Shown here in pieces: positions 38,342-47,528 of a stretch of DNA of 64,000 nt. The translations under genes were made by a program, and so were the position numbers. Within the stretch, counting starts at the first letter, position 1. Each line of letters starts with the position of its first letter. Under the pieces are notes generated by a model. That model was not told the origin of the DNA and did not search any database. It saw only the letters and a list, made by a program, of their open reading frames with translations. This stretch comes from Labrys wisconsinensis (lineage in GTDB: Bacteria > Pseudomonadota > Alphaproteobacteria > Rhizobiales > Labraceae): assembly GCF_030814995.1 (NCBI RefSeq), contig NZ_JAUSVX010000001.1:310001-374000 (forward strand), in the 5' to 3' direction.

Positions 38342-40099
38342 ATGACCGCAGAGGTCGACCAGGCCCCGCCGTCCGAGAACGAAGCGACCCCGTCGCTCCG
38401 TCAGCAGCTGTGGTCTGCCGCGCGCGCCACCGGCATCCAGCCCTTCTCCAGCCTGACGCGGCGCATCGTCATCCTCAACCTCGCCGGCCTGGTCGCCCTG
38501 GTCGGCGGCATCCTCTACCTCAACCAGTTCCGCGAGGGCCTGATCGACGCCCGGGTCCAGGCGCTGCTGACCCAGGGCGAGATCATGGCGAGCGCGGTCG
38601 CCGCCTCGGCGACGGTGGAGACCGGTGCGATCCGCATCGATCCGGAGAAGCTGCTGGAGCAGCAGGCGGCGCAGGACGACAGCGCCCCGTCCGACGATTC
38701 GATGCAGGCGCTCGAGTTCCCGATCAATCCGGAGAAGGTCGCGCCGCTGCTCCGGCGCCTGATCTCGCCGACCAAGCTGCGCGCCCGGGTCTATGACCGC
38801 GACGGCAACATGGTGATCGATTCGCGGGCGCTGTTCCTCTACAGCGACATCGTCCGCTCCGACCTGCCGCCGCGCGAGGCCGAGCCCGACATCTTCCAGA
38901 AGATCTGGTCCTGGCTGCGCCAGACCTTCTTCCACGGCAGCCAGCCGGTCTACAAGGAGCTCGGCACGCGCAACGGCAAGGGCTATCCCGAGGTCGCCAG
39001 CGCCCTGACCGGCTCGCCCTCGACGCTGGTGCTGGTCAACGAGAAGGGCGAATCCATCGTCTCGGTGGCGGTGCCGATCCAGCGCTTCAAGGCCGTGCTC
39101 GGCGTGCTGCTGCTCTCCACCCGGCCCGGCGACGTCGACAAGATCGTCACGGCCGAGCGCCTCGGCATCCTGCGCGTCTTCGCCGTCGCCGCGGGCGTTA
39201 CCATGATGCTGTCCTTCCTGCTCGCCGGCACCATCGCCGGGCCGGTGCGGCGCCTGGCCGAGGCCGCCGAGCGGGTGCGCCACGGCGTCAAGGCGCGCGA
39301 GGCGATCCCGGACTTCACCAGCCGGTCCGACGAGATCGGTCACCTCTCCGGCGCCCTGCGCGACATGACCAGCGCGCTGTTCACCCGCATCGAGGCGATC
39401 GAGAGCTTCGCCGCCGACGTGGCGCACGAGCTGAAGAACCCGCTGACCTCGCTGCGCTCGGCGGTCGAGACCCTGCCGCTGGCCAAGACGCCGGCCTCGC
39501 ACCAGCGCCTGATCGACGTGATTCAGCACGACGTGCGCCGCCTCGACCGGCTGATCAGCGACATCTCCGACGCCTCGCGCCTCGATGCCGAGCTGCAGCG
39601 CGGGCAGGCCGAGCCGGTGGACGCGGCCAAGCTGGTGCGCGCCGTCATCGCCATCGCCAACGGCGTCGACCGCGGCGACGGCGTCACGGTGAAGCTGACG
39701 GTTCCGGCCGGCACCCCGGATGCCGCGCTGCTCGTCAACGGCTACGACTCGCGCCTGGGCCAGGTCGTCAACAACCTCATCGACAATGCCCGCTCCTTCT
39801 CGCCCAAGGGCGGCATCGTGCGCGTCATCCTCAAGCGCTACCGCAGCTTCGTCGAGATCCACGTGGTGGACGACGGGCCCGGCATTCCCGAGCATGCCCT
39901 CACCCGCATCTTCGAGCGCTTCTACACCGACAGGCCGGACGACCAGGGCTTCGGCCAGAATTCCGGCCTCGGCCTGTCGATCTCCAAGCAGATCGTCGAG
40001 GCGCACGGCGGCAAGCTCTGGGCCGAGAACCGGATGGACAGCGAAAAGCGCGTCCTGGGCGCCCGCTTCGTCGTGCGCCTGCCCGCCGCCGCGCCGTGA
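38342..40099 (+). CDS. chvG: Sensor histidine kinase ChvG
   Basis: ChvG (ExoS in Sinorhizobium) is the membrane sensor for ChvI. The 585-residue protein has a first membrane helix (IVILNLAGLVALVGGILYL), a periplasmic domain, a second helix near 285-305, HAMP, the histidine box FAADVAHELKNPLTSLR, N-box VVNNLIDNARSFSP, and G-boxes DDGPGIPEHAL and GLGLSISKQIVEAHGG. The ATG at 38342 was chosen because the codon at 38300 lies deep in chvI; AGGAGG lies 15 bases upstream. The stop overlaps hprK as GTGA. Confidence 0.94.
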   Translation: MTAEVDQAPPSENEATPSLRQQLWSAARATGIQPFSSLTRRIVILNLAGLVALVGGILYLNQFREGLIDARVQALLTQGEIMASAVAASATVETGAIRIDPEKLLEQQAAQDDSAPSDDSMQALEFPINPEKVAPLLRRLISPTKLRARVYDRDGNMVIDSRALFLYSDIVRSDLPPREAEPDIFQKIWSWLRQTFFHGSQPVYKELGTRNGKGYPEVASALTGSPSTLVLVNEKGESIVSVAVPIQRFKAVLGVLLLSTRPGDVDKIVTAERLGILRVFAVAAGVTMMLSFLLAGTIAGPVRRLAEAAERVRHGVKAREAIPDFTSRSDEIGHLSGALRDMTSALFTRIEAIESFAADVAHELKNPLTSLRSAVETLPLAKTPASHQRLIDVIQHDVRRLDRLISDISDASRLDAELQRGQAEPVDAAKLVRAVIAIANGVDRGDGVTVKLTVPAGTPDAALLVNGYDSRLGQVVNNLIDNARSFSPKGGIVRVILKRYRSFVEIHVVDDGPGIPEHALTRIFERFYTDRPDDQGFGQNSGLGLSISKQIVEAHGGKLWAENRMDSEKRVLGARFVVRLPAAAP

Positions 40100-40545
40100 G
40101 CGGCCCCAGCATCCATGCCACCTGCCTCCTCGTCGGCGCCAAGGGCGTGCTGATTCGCGGCGCGCCGGGCGCCGGCAAGAGCCGCCTCGCCCTGGCCCTG
40201 ATCGACGACGCCGCACGGCGCGGGCGCTTCGCCCGGCTGGTCGGCGACGATCGCGTCGTGCTGGAGGCAGCCGGCGGCCGGCTCGTCGCCCGTGCTCCCG
40301 CCGGCATTGCCGGCCTGATCGAGCGCCGGGGCCTCGGGATCGAGCGGGTGGCGTTCGAGCCGGCCGCCGTGCTGGCGCTGGTGGCCGACATCGTCGCGGA
40401 CGACGCCCTCGAACGGCTGCCCGAGGAGGCCTCGCGGCGCACGGTCCTCGCCGGCATCGCCCTGGCGCGCCTCGCCGTGCCCGGCGACCCCGCCCGGGCG
40501 GTGCCCCTGGTCGAGGCGGCGCTGGCGGCCTTGCCGGAGCGCTGA
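40096..40545 (+). CDS. hprK: Short-form HPr kinase/phosphorylase
   Basis: This 149-residue protein is the alphaproteobacterial form, consisting only of the kinase domain of the longer Gram-positive HprK. Walker A is GAPGAGKS (residues 22-29), followed by LVGDDRVVLEA and the PAGIAGLIERRGLGI segment typical of the family. It phosphorylates HPr on serine. The GTG start overlaps chvG. The chvI-chvG-hprK-EIIA-HPr order is a hallmark of the order. Confidence 0.92.
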   Translation: MSGPSIHATCLLVGAKGVLIRGAPGAGKSRLALALIDDAARRGRFARLVGDDRVVLEAAGGRLVARAPAGIAGLIERRGLGIERVAFEPAAVLALVADIVADDALERLPEEASRRTVLAGIALARLAVPGDPARAVPLVEAALAALPER

Positions 40546-40597
40546 CCCGGCCGGCGTTTTTGTGACCAAACTGCGACAATCTGGTTCATCGGGAGGC

Positions 40598-40625
40598 TTG
40601 TTTTTGTGCACCGCAAGAATATGAT
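40598..40625 (+). promoter_or_regulatory. Weak candidate promoter for EIIA-HPr
   Basis: TATGAT (40620-40625) matches the -10 consensus at five of six positions, with TTGTTT (40598-40603) 16 bases upstream as a weak -35. It lies in the 248-base gap between hprK and the EIIA gene, suggesting that the two PTS genes may have their own transcript. Confidence 0.3.
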
Positions 40626-40793
40626 CCCGGCCTCATTGCGCGGCCCGCCGATGCGCTTGAAGGGCGGGGTGGTCGCGTGTCGCGGAGGCACCGTTCCCAT
40701 CTTGCCCATGCTTCGACGGTGCGTAAGCGGATGTTCGATATCGCGCAGCCCGGCGGTGTCGGTTCGGGCCATCGGCTTTGGACGGATCGGGCG

Positions 40794-41195
40794 ATGATCG
40801 GCATCGTGCTCGTGACCCACGGTCGCCTCGCGACCGAATTCCGCGCCGCGCTCGAGCACGTCGTCGGCCCGCAGCAGCAGATCGAGGCCATCAATATCGG
40901 CCCGGAGGATGACGTCGAGCAGCGTCGGCGCGACATCATCCGCGCCGTCGGCGAGGTCGACAGCGGCCAGGGCGTCGTCCTGCTCACCGACATGTTCGGC
41001 GGCACGCCCTCCAACCTCGCCATCTCCGTGATGAGCGGCCCCTCGATCGAGGTGGTCGCCGGCGTCAACCTGCCCATGCTGGTGAAGCTCGCCAGGGTCC
41101 GCGGCGAGAAGTCGCTGGCGGACACGGTTGCCGTCGCGCAGGAGGCGGGCCGTAAATATATCAACATCGCCAGTCGCGTTTTGTCAGGTCAATGA
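40794..41195 (+). CDS. PTS IIA component, mannose family
   Basis: This 133-residue protein is the EIIA-Man-type phosphocarrier of a regulatory PTS that lacks sugar permeases. The phosphorylated histidine is residue 9 (VLVTHGRLA), and DMFGGTPSNLAISVM is the second family signature. The ATG at 40794 gives the usual length; frames further upstream do not match the family. Its stop overlaps an ATG of the HPr frame (ATGATG). Confidence 0.92.
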   Translation: MIGIVLVTHGRLATEFRAALEHVVGPQQQIEAINIGPEDDVEQRRRDIIRAVGEVDSGQGVVLLTDMFGGTPSNLAISVMSGPSIEVVAGVNLPMLVKLARVRGEKSLADTVAVAQEAGRKYINIASRVLSGQ

Positions 41196-41317
41196 TGCGC
41201 AGTTTTGCTTCCCGAGCGGCGAATGCTACCTTCAGCAATCCGTGGGCGGAGTGTTGGGGGTCGAAACCGGCCCCGGCGCCTGAGCAGATGCGGGCCGAAT
41301 TCGGCGGCGTGAGACAG

Positions 41318-41647
41318 ATGGAATCGAGCAGCGTGGACGAACCTTGCAACGAGTCGGCGATGCCCGCCGCGGATGGTTCGATCGTCCGGGTCCTGCCGAT
41401 CGTCAACAACAAGGGCCTGCACGCCCGGGCTTCGGCCAAGTTCGTGCAGACCAGCGAGCGCTTCAACGCCGAGGTCAAGGTCTCGCGCTGCGGCGAGACG
41501 GTGGGCGGCCTCTCCATCATGGGCCTGATGATGCTCGCCGCCGCGCGCGGCACCACCATCACCGTGGAAGTGCGCGGCCAAGAGGCCGCCGCCTGCATGG
41601 CGGCCATCGAAGCGCTGGTCGCCGACAAGTTCGGCGAAGAGGCCTGA
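41318..41647 (+). CDS. ptsH: HPr phosphocarrier protein
   Basis: HPr carries phosphate from EI (not in the window) to EIIA-type proteins. The active histidine is in NKGLHARASAKF (residue 35 from this start), and the HprK-regulated serine is in GGLSIMGLMML. The ATG at 41318 gives 109 residues; the ATG at 41360 would give 95, nearer the usual size. An in-frame ATG at 41192, overlapping the EIIA stop, would add a 42-residue extension unlike the family. The true start is unresolved. Confidence 0.9.
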   Translation: MESSSVDEPCNESAMPAADGSIVRVLPIVNNKGLHARASAKFVQTSERFNAEVKVSRCGETVGGLSIMGLMMLAAARGTTITVEVRGQEAAACMAAIEALVADKFGEEA

Positions 41648-41776
41648 CGGCCCGCCCCGACGCCGGTCCCCGGCTCCCCTCCCAGATCCCCGTCACGCGA
41701 ATCGCCGGCAAGGCCGGCGCGTCCCAGCGATCCCTCCGGGATGGCGGAACGCGCCTTCCTGCGCCCGCGGCGCGCC

Positions 41777-44700
41777 TCAGGTCGCGGTCCCCGCCGCCGG
41801 CTTGCGCGGCCGGGCGAGGCGCATGGCGATCACCCGCAGCACCACGTAGAACACCGGCGTCAGGAACAGGCCGAACACGGTGACGCCGCTCATGCCGAAG
41901 AACACCGCCGTGCCGAGCGCCTGGCGCATCTCGGCGCCGGGACCGACGGCGATGACCAGCGGCACCACGCCGAGGATGAAGGCGAAGGCGGTCATCAGGA
42001 TCGGCCTGAGGCGCAGCCGGCAGGCCTCCACCACCGCCGCGACCGGATCCTTGTGGTCGCGCGCCTCCGCCTCGCGGGCGAACTCGACGATCAGGATGGC
42101 GTTCTTCGCCGCCAGGCCCACCAGCACGATCAGGCCGATCTGGGTCAGGATGTTGTTGTCCATGCCGCGCAGCATCACGCCGACGAGGGCCGAGAGCACC
42201 GCCATCGGCACGATCAGGATGATGGCGAGCGGCAGCGACCAGCTCTCGTACTGGGCGGCCAGCACCAGGAAGACGAACAGCACCGACAGGGCGAAGATGA
42301 AGATCGCCGTGTTGCCGGTCGAGCGCTCCTGGAAGGCGAGCTCGGTCCATTGGAAGGTCGCGCCCTGGGGCAGGGTCTCCTGCGCCAGCTGCTCCATGGT
42401 GGCGAGCGCCTCGCCCGTGGAGACGCCCGGTGCCGGATTCCCCTGCAGCGGCACGGATGTGTACATGTTGTAGCGCTGGATCAGGTCCGGCCCGGACACG
42501 TCGCGGATGTCGACCAGGGTGCCGAGCGGCACCAGGGCGCCGCTGGCCGAGCGCACACGGAGGCGGGCGATCTGCTCGGTGTCGGAGCGGAAGCGCGCCT
42601 CGGCCTGGGCCCTGACCTGGTAGACGCGGCCGAAGGCGTTGAAGTCGTTGACATAGGCGGTGCCGAGATTCTGCTGCAGCGTGTCGAAGATGTTGCTGAT
42701 CGGCACGTTGAGCAGCTCGGCCTTCTGCCGGTCGATGGCCAGGAAGATCTGCGGCGCGCTGGCCGTGAAGGTGGTGAACACGCCGGCGAGCTTGGGATTG
42801 GCGCGGGCCTTGCCCATCAGCTCGTAGGTCGAGGCCAGGATGCGGCGCACGTCCGGCCCGATCCGCTCCTGCACCTGCATCTTGAAGCCGCCGCTGTTGC
42901 CGATGCCGCGGACCGGCGGCGGCGGGATGGCGATGATGAAGGCCTCCTCGATCGCCTGCATGCGGCCGAACAGGTCCTTGATGATCTTGTCGGCGGTCAG
43001 GCCCTCCTTCACCCGCTCGTCGAAGGGCTTGAACGGCACGAACACGGCCGCGGCATTGGAGGCGTTGGTGAAGGTCGCGCCGGAGAAGCCCGCGAAGGCG
43101 ACGGAGTGCTCGATACCCGGCGTCTGCAGGGCGATCTCGGTGATGCGCTTGGTGACGGCGTCGGTGCGGGCGAGCGAGGCGCCGTCGGGCAGCTGGGCGA
43201 CGATGATGGCATAACCCTGGTCGAGCTGCGGGATGAAGCCGCGCGGCACCGCCTGGGCGATCCACACCGTGCCGGCGAGCAGCCCGGCATAGATCGGCAG
43301 GGCGATCAGCTTGCGCCGGACGATGCCGCGCACCGCGCCGGCATAGCCGCTGGACATCCGGTCGAAGCCGCGGTTGAAGCCGCCCGCGAGCCGGTTGCCG
43401 ATCCGCCCGACAATGGTCTTCGGCGTCCTGGCATGGTGCGGCTTCAGCAGAATCGCCGAGAGAGCCGGCGACAGCGTCAGCGACAGGAAGGCCGAGATGA
43501 AGGTCGAGACCGCGATGGTCAGGGCGAACTGGCGATAGAACTGGCCGGAGAGCCCGGGGATGAAGGCGGTGGGAATGAACACCGCGCCCAGAACCAGGGC
43601 GATGGCGATGACGGCCGTGCCGACCTCGTCCATGGTCTCGTGCGCCGCATCGCGCGGCGACATGCCCTCGCCGATGTTGCGCTCGATGTTCTCGACCACG
43701 ACGATGGCGTCGTCGACGACGATGCCGATGGCCAGCACCATGCCGAAGAGGGTGAGGTTGTTCAGCGAGAAGCCGAAGGCGGCCATGATGGCGCAGGTGC
43801 CGATCAGCGACACGGGGATGGCGACGATCGGGATCAGGGCCGTGCGCCAGCTCTGCAGGAAGACCAGGATCACCAGCACCACCAGCACCACTGCCTCGCC
43901 CAGCGTGTGGTAGACGGCGTTGACCGACTCGGCGATGAACTGGGTCGGGTTGTAGACGATGTCGTAGGCGACGCCCGGCGGGAAGGACTTCTTCAGCTCC
44001 TCCATCGTCTTGATGATGTCGGCGGCGGCGTCCAGGGCGTTGGTGTTGGGCCGCTGGAAGATGGCGAGCGCCACGGCGGGCTTGCCGTCGAGATAGGAAT
44101 TGGTGACGTAGTCCTGGGCGCCGAGCTCGACCCTGGCGACGTCCTGCAGGCGCACCAGGCGCCCGTCGGAGGTCGAGCGCACGATGATCCGGCGGAACTG
44201 CGTCGCGTCCTGGAAGCGGCCCTGCGTGTTGATGGTGATGCGGAAGGCGCTGTCGGCCGGGGTCGGCTCCTGGCCGAGGGCACCGGCCGAGACCTGGACG
44301 TTCTGCGCCCGGATGGCGGCGACCACGTCCGAGGAGGTCAGGCCGAAGGTGGCGAGCCTGTCGGGGTCGAGCCAGACGCGCAGGCTGTACTGGCGCTCGC
44401 CGAAGATGGTGAGGTCGCCGACGCCGTCGAGGCGCAGCAACTCGTCGCGCACATTGTTGCGGGCGTAGTTGGAGATGTAGAGCTGGTCGTAGCGGTTGTC
44501 CGGCGAGAACATGTGCACGACCATCATCAGGTCGGGCGAGCTCTTCAGCGTGGTGACGCCGAGGCTGCGCACGTCGTCCGGCAGGCGCGGCGTGGCGATG
44601 GCGACGCGGTTCTGCACCAGCACCTGCGCCTGGTCGAGGTCGGTGCCGAGCTTGAAGGTGATGGTCAGCGACAGGTTGCCGTCGCTGCTGGCATAGGAGG

Positions 44701-44941
44701 ACATGTAGAGCATGTTCTCCACGCCGTTGATCTGCTCCTCCAGCGGCGTGGCGACGGTGGCGGCCACGGTCTCGGCATTGGCGCCGGGATAGGAGGCGCG
44801 GATGACGATGGTCGGCGGGGCGATCTCGGGATATTGCGCCACCGGCAGGCCGAGGAAGGCGATGGTGCCGACCAGCGAGATGACGATGGCCAGCACCACC
44901 GCGAAGATCGGCCGGTCGACGAAGAAGTGCGCGAACCGCAT
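41777..44941 (-). CDS. RND multidrug efflux permease (AcrB/MexF type)
   Basis: This 1054-residue inner membrane transporter drives drug export with the proton gradient. It begins MRFAHFFVDRPIFAVVLAI, the family N-terminus. The proton-relay aspartates lie in GIVVDDAIVVVENIERN and the relay lysine in VGLAAKNAILIVEF. Two large periplasmic loops follow helices 1 and 7, as usual. It is downstream of its adaptor gene with an 11-base gap. No outer-membrane channel gene is in the cluster, so a shared TolC-like protein is expected. Confidence 0.96.
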   Translation of the reverse strand: MRFAHFFVDRPIFAVVLAIVISLVGTIAFLGLPVAQYPEIAPPTIVIRASYPGANAETVAATVATPLEEQINGVENMLYMSSYASSDGNLSLTITFKLGTDLDQAQVLVQNRVAIATPRLPDDVRSLGVTTLKSSPDLMMVVHMFSPDNRYDQLYISNYARNNVRDELLRLDGVGDLTIFGERQYSLRVWLDPDRLATFGLTSSDVVAAIRAQNVQVSAGALGQEPTPADSAFRITINTQGRFQDATQFRRIIVRSTSDGRLVRLQDVARVELGAQDYVTNSYLDGKPAVALAIFQRPNTNALDAAADIIKTMEELKKSFPPGVAYDIVYNPTQFIAESVNAVYHTLGEAVVLVVLVILVFLQSWRTALIPIVAIPVSLIGTCAIMAAFGFSLNNLTLFGMVLAIGIVVDDAIVVVENIERNIGEGMSPRDAAHETMDEVGTAVIAIALVLGAVFIPTAFIPGLSGQFYRQFALTIAVSTFISAFLSLTLSPALSAILLKPHHARTPKTIVGRIGNRLAGGFNRGFDRMSSGYAGAVRGIVRRKLIALPIYAGLLAGTVWIAQAVPRGFIPQLDQGYAIIVAQLPDGASLARTDAVTKRITEIALQTPGIEHSVAFAGFSGATFTNASNAAAVFVPFKPFDERVKEGLTADKIIKDLFGRMQAIEEAFIIAIPPPPVRGIGNSGGFKMQVQERIGPDVRRILASTYELMGKARANPKLAGVFTTFTASAPQIFLAIDRQKAELLNVPISNIFDTLQQNLGTAYVNDFNAFGRVYQVRAQAEARFRSDTEQIARLRVRSASGALVPLGTLVDIRDVSGPDLIQRYNMYTSVPLQGNPAPGVSTGEALATMEQLAQETLPQGATFQWTELAFQERSTGNTAIFIFALSVLFVFLVLAAQYESWSLPLAIILIVPMAVLSALVGVMLRGMDNNILTQIGLIVLVGLAAKNAILIVEFAREAEARDHKDPVAAVVEACRLRLRPILMTAFAFILGVVPLVIAVGPGAEMRQALGTAVFFGMSGVTVFGLFLTPVFYVVLRVIAMRLARPRKPAAGTAT

Positions 44942-44952
44942 CTGCCCTGCCC

Positions 44953-46128
44953 CTACTGCTTGGCCACGACGTAGACGTCGGGCAGGGTGGTCGGCTTCGG
45001 CGTGATCTTGACGCCCGGCCGCACGCGCATCAGCCCGTTGACGACGATGGTCTCGTCGCCCTTGAGGCCCTCGCGGATGACGCGGTAGCCGTCGACGCGC
45101 GAGCCGACGCGCACCGGCTGCAGCGACACGGTGTTGTCGGGCCCGACGACATAGACCACCCGGCGGTCCTGGTCGGTCGACAGCGCCTCCTCCGGCACCA
45201 GCACGCCGCGATATTTGTCGGAGCCGAGGATGCGGATGCGCCCGAACAGGCCCGGCACCAGCTTGAGGTCCTTGTTGGGGAACTCCGCCCGGGCCCGGAT
45301 CGTGCCGCTCGCCTGGTCGAGCCGGTTCTCGGTGAAGTCCATGTGCCCCTTGTGGGTGGGCTCGTCCTCGTCGGAGGTCGCCACCGACACCTCGTTGGGG
45401 TCGCCGCCGATCGACACCTTGAGCGAGCCGGTCGCCAGCTTCTCGTAGGCCAGGAAGGAGCGCTCGTCGACGTCGAAGTAGAACTGGATCGGATCCATCG
45501 ACACGATGTTGGTGAGGATGGTGTCGTTGGCATTGACGAGGTTGCCGATCGACACCAGGCGGCGCGACAGGCGCCCGGAGATCGGCGCCTTGATCTCGGT
45601 GAACTGCATGTCGAGCTTGGCGCGGTTCAGCGTCGCCTGGGTGCGGTTCACGTCGGCGCGCGCCGTCGCCAAGGCCTGGGTGCGCTGGTCGTAGATCTGG
45701 CCGGAGATGTTGCCGGTCTTGCGCAGGTCCTCGGCGCGGGCGAGATCGCCGGTGGTGAAGTCGAGATTGGCCTTGGCCGATTCCAGGCTCGCCTGCGCCT
45801 CCTCCAGCGCCGCCTGGTAGGGGCGCTGGTCGATGGTGAACAGCGGGTCGCCGGCCTTGACGATGGCCCCGTCGGCGAAGGCGATCTTGTCGACATAGCC
45901 GGAGACGCGGGCGCGGATGTCGACCTGGTCGACCGCCTCGAAGCGGCCGATGAAGTCGTCATACTCGACGACGTCCTTCACCACGGGCTTGGCGACGGTG
46001 ACGGTCGGCGCGGGCGGCTGCTGGGCCTGCGCGGCCGGCGCGAGGGCGAGGCCGAGGGCCAGCAGCGGGGCGAGGCGGAGGAGGCGCCGGCACGCGGGCC
46101 TGCGCTGGGACGTCGTGGCTTGGACCAT
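44953..46128 (-). CDS. RND efflux periplasmic adaptor (MexE/AcrA type)
   Basis: The 391-residue adaptor bridges the RND pump and an outer-membrane channel. A signal peptide (LLRLAPLLALGLALAPAAQAQ) is followed by the lipoyl half-motif IRARVSGYVDKI with GDPLFTIDQRPYQ, a coiled-coil hairpin (about 105-170, EEAQASLESAKANLDF), then KAPISGRLSRRLVSIGNLV and beta-barrel domains. ATG 46128 was chosen because the next upstream residues are not signal-like. It is first in the operon with the pump. Confidence 0.93.
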   Translation of the reverse strand: MVQATTSQRRPACRRLLRLAPLLALGLALAPAAQAQQPPAPTVTVAKPVVKDVVEYDDFIGRFEAVDQVDIRARVSGYVDKIAFADGAIVKAGDPLFTIDQRPYQAALEEAQASLESAKANLDFTTGDLARAEDLRKTGNISGQIYDQRTQALATARADVNRTQATLNRAKLDMQFTEIKAPISGRLSRRLVSIGNLVNANDTILTNIVSMDPIQFYFDVDERSFLAYEKLATGSLKVSIGGDPNEVSVATSDEDEPTHKGHMDFTENRLDQASGTIRARAEFPNKDLKLVPGLFGRIRILGSDKYRGVLVPEEALSTDQDRRVVYVVGPDNTVSLQPVRVGSRVDGYRVIREGLKGDETIVVNGLMRVRPGVKITPKPTTLPDVYVVAKQ

Positions 46129-46584
46129 GGGTGGCCTCGTTCGACCGGAGAGAAAGGACCTGAGGCGTCCGGCGCGCGGGCGCCGGCGAGAGTTTTCGAC
46201 AATCGATGCCGCTCCGCGGCAGCCTGGTGTTGTGCTTCCGCCGCTCGGTTCCTGACCATTGTGCCGGAAGCACAACACAAGGCCTTGAACCAGCTGGGGT
46301 TCCGGGCTGACGGTTCGGGACGGACCGTCAGAGTCGGAACACTAGCAAAAATCCGTGCCGCCGCAACGGCAGGGGGCGAGCCCGGCCGCCGCCGCCTCCG
46401 GGGCCGGCGAAGCCGGTCGTGCCATGCCTGTCCTGCGCGCACGACCAGGGTCATCCGCCCGTCCTGCGACGCGGCGATGACGAGCCTGCCTATCGCCTGG
46501 CGCGGCCGGCGACTAGCCGGCAGGGTGCGAATAGTCTTATGCGTCCGGCTCATGAATGGCCGGACGGACGGCCGCTCGCAGGGC
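46129..46584. promoter_or_regulatory. Intergenic region with two perfect inverted repeats upstream of the RND operon
   Basis: This 456-base gap holds no convincing gene. GTGTTGTGCTTCCG (46227-46240) and CGGAAGCACAACAC (46265-46278) form a perfect 14-bp inverted repeat with a 24-base spacer. CTGACGGT (46307-46314) and ACCGTCAG (46324-46331) form a perfect 8-bp one. Both lie 99-204 bases upstream of the adaptor start and are candidate operators or hairpins. No T-run follows either, so they are not simple terminators. Confidence 0.5.
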
Positions 46585-47520
46585 TCAGAGCACGGCGAAC
46601 GGCGTCCCGGGCGATCCCGTGGCGCCGACGATCGGCGTCGGCGCGAAGACATAGGCGAAGGTGAAGCGTCGCTTCTCCGCCAGCGGGTCGAGGTTCATGC
46701 CTTCGTGCAGGTGGATCCCGTGCCGCATGATCAGGTGCTGGTGGCAGGGCAGCACCATCTCGGGATCGACGGGCGGCATGACGTCGACGGCGAAATTGTC
46801 CGCCCCGACCACGGAGGGCCGCAGCGCCGACAGGAACTCCGCCGCGGCCAGGCCCAGCCCCGGCGCGCCGTCGTACCAGGTCGCAGCCTCGGCGTGGAAG
46901 CGCGAGCCGTGCCCGGTGCGGATCAGCACGACGTCGCCGGGCTCCAGCCACGCCGCGGGGTCGAGGCCCTCGCGCTCCAGGCAGGCAAGGAGATGGTCCG
47001 GCGTGATCTCGAATCCCGGGTCGAGCGGGGCGCCGAACAGCCCCTGCACGTCGAGCAGCACGCCCCGGGTGAAGAAGATCGGCGCCTGCTCGATGCCGAG
47101 CCGCTTCAGGCCGTAGGGCGTCCAGATGTCGGCGAGGCGGTTGCCGTTGTAGAGCAGCGTCTGGCAATGGCCGCAGCCGCCGAACTGGTGCCCGACATGG
47201 CCGAGCCCGTCCATGTGGGTGCCGATCTGGCCGATCTCGGTGGCGATGAAGTCGTCGTTCCACACCGTCCGGCTGCGGCGCCCCTCGGGGCCGCCCGTCG
47301 GGCCGCCGGGCAGCTTCAGGCCGAAGGTCCGGCCGGGCGACAGCGGCATCGCCGTCGAATAGGGGAAGCCGAGGCTGACGGTCTCGCCGGTGCGGATCAG
47401 CCCGATCGCCGCCTTGACCTTGTCCGGCCCCTGCAGATTGCCGTTGCCGCGCTGGTCGCCGGCCCCCCAGGCCGAGGGAAACCAGGCTTCGCCCAAGGCG
47501 GGATTGGTGTCGTCGGACAT
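46585..47520 (-). CDS. Cyclase family protein (metal-dependent hydrolase)
   Basis: The 311-residue protein belongs to the cyclase/kynurenine formamidase superfamily (PF04199 type), which hydrolyses cyclic or linear amides and related bonds. The metal-binding motif HxGTHxD appears as QIGTHMDGLGHVGHQ, and further metal or proton-relay residues lie in FFTRGVLLDV and EPGDVVLIRTGHG. It starts eight bases after the permease gene and is the last gene of the RbsABC-type importer operon, so its substrate is probably what the transporter brings in. That substrate is unknown. Confidence 0.85.
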   Translation of the reverse strand: MSDDTNPALGEAWFPSAWGAGDQRGNGNLQGPDKVKAAIGLIRTGETVSLGFPYSTAMPLSPGRTFGLKLPGGPTGGPEGRRSRTVWNDDFIATEIGQIGTHMDGLGHVGHQFGGCGHCQTLLYNGNRLADIWTPYGLKRLGIEQAPIFFTRGVLLDVQGLFGAPLDPGFEITPDHLLACLEREGLDPAAWLEPGDVVLIRTGHGSRFHAEAATWYDGAPGLGLAAAEFLSALRPSVVGADNFAVDVMPPVDPEMVLPCHQHLIMRHGIHLHEGMNLDPLAEKRRFTFAYVFAPTPIVGATGSPGTPFAVL

Positions 47521-47528
47521 GGCCGGAC

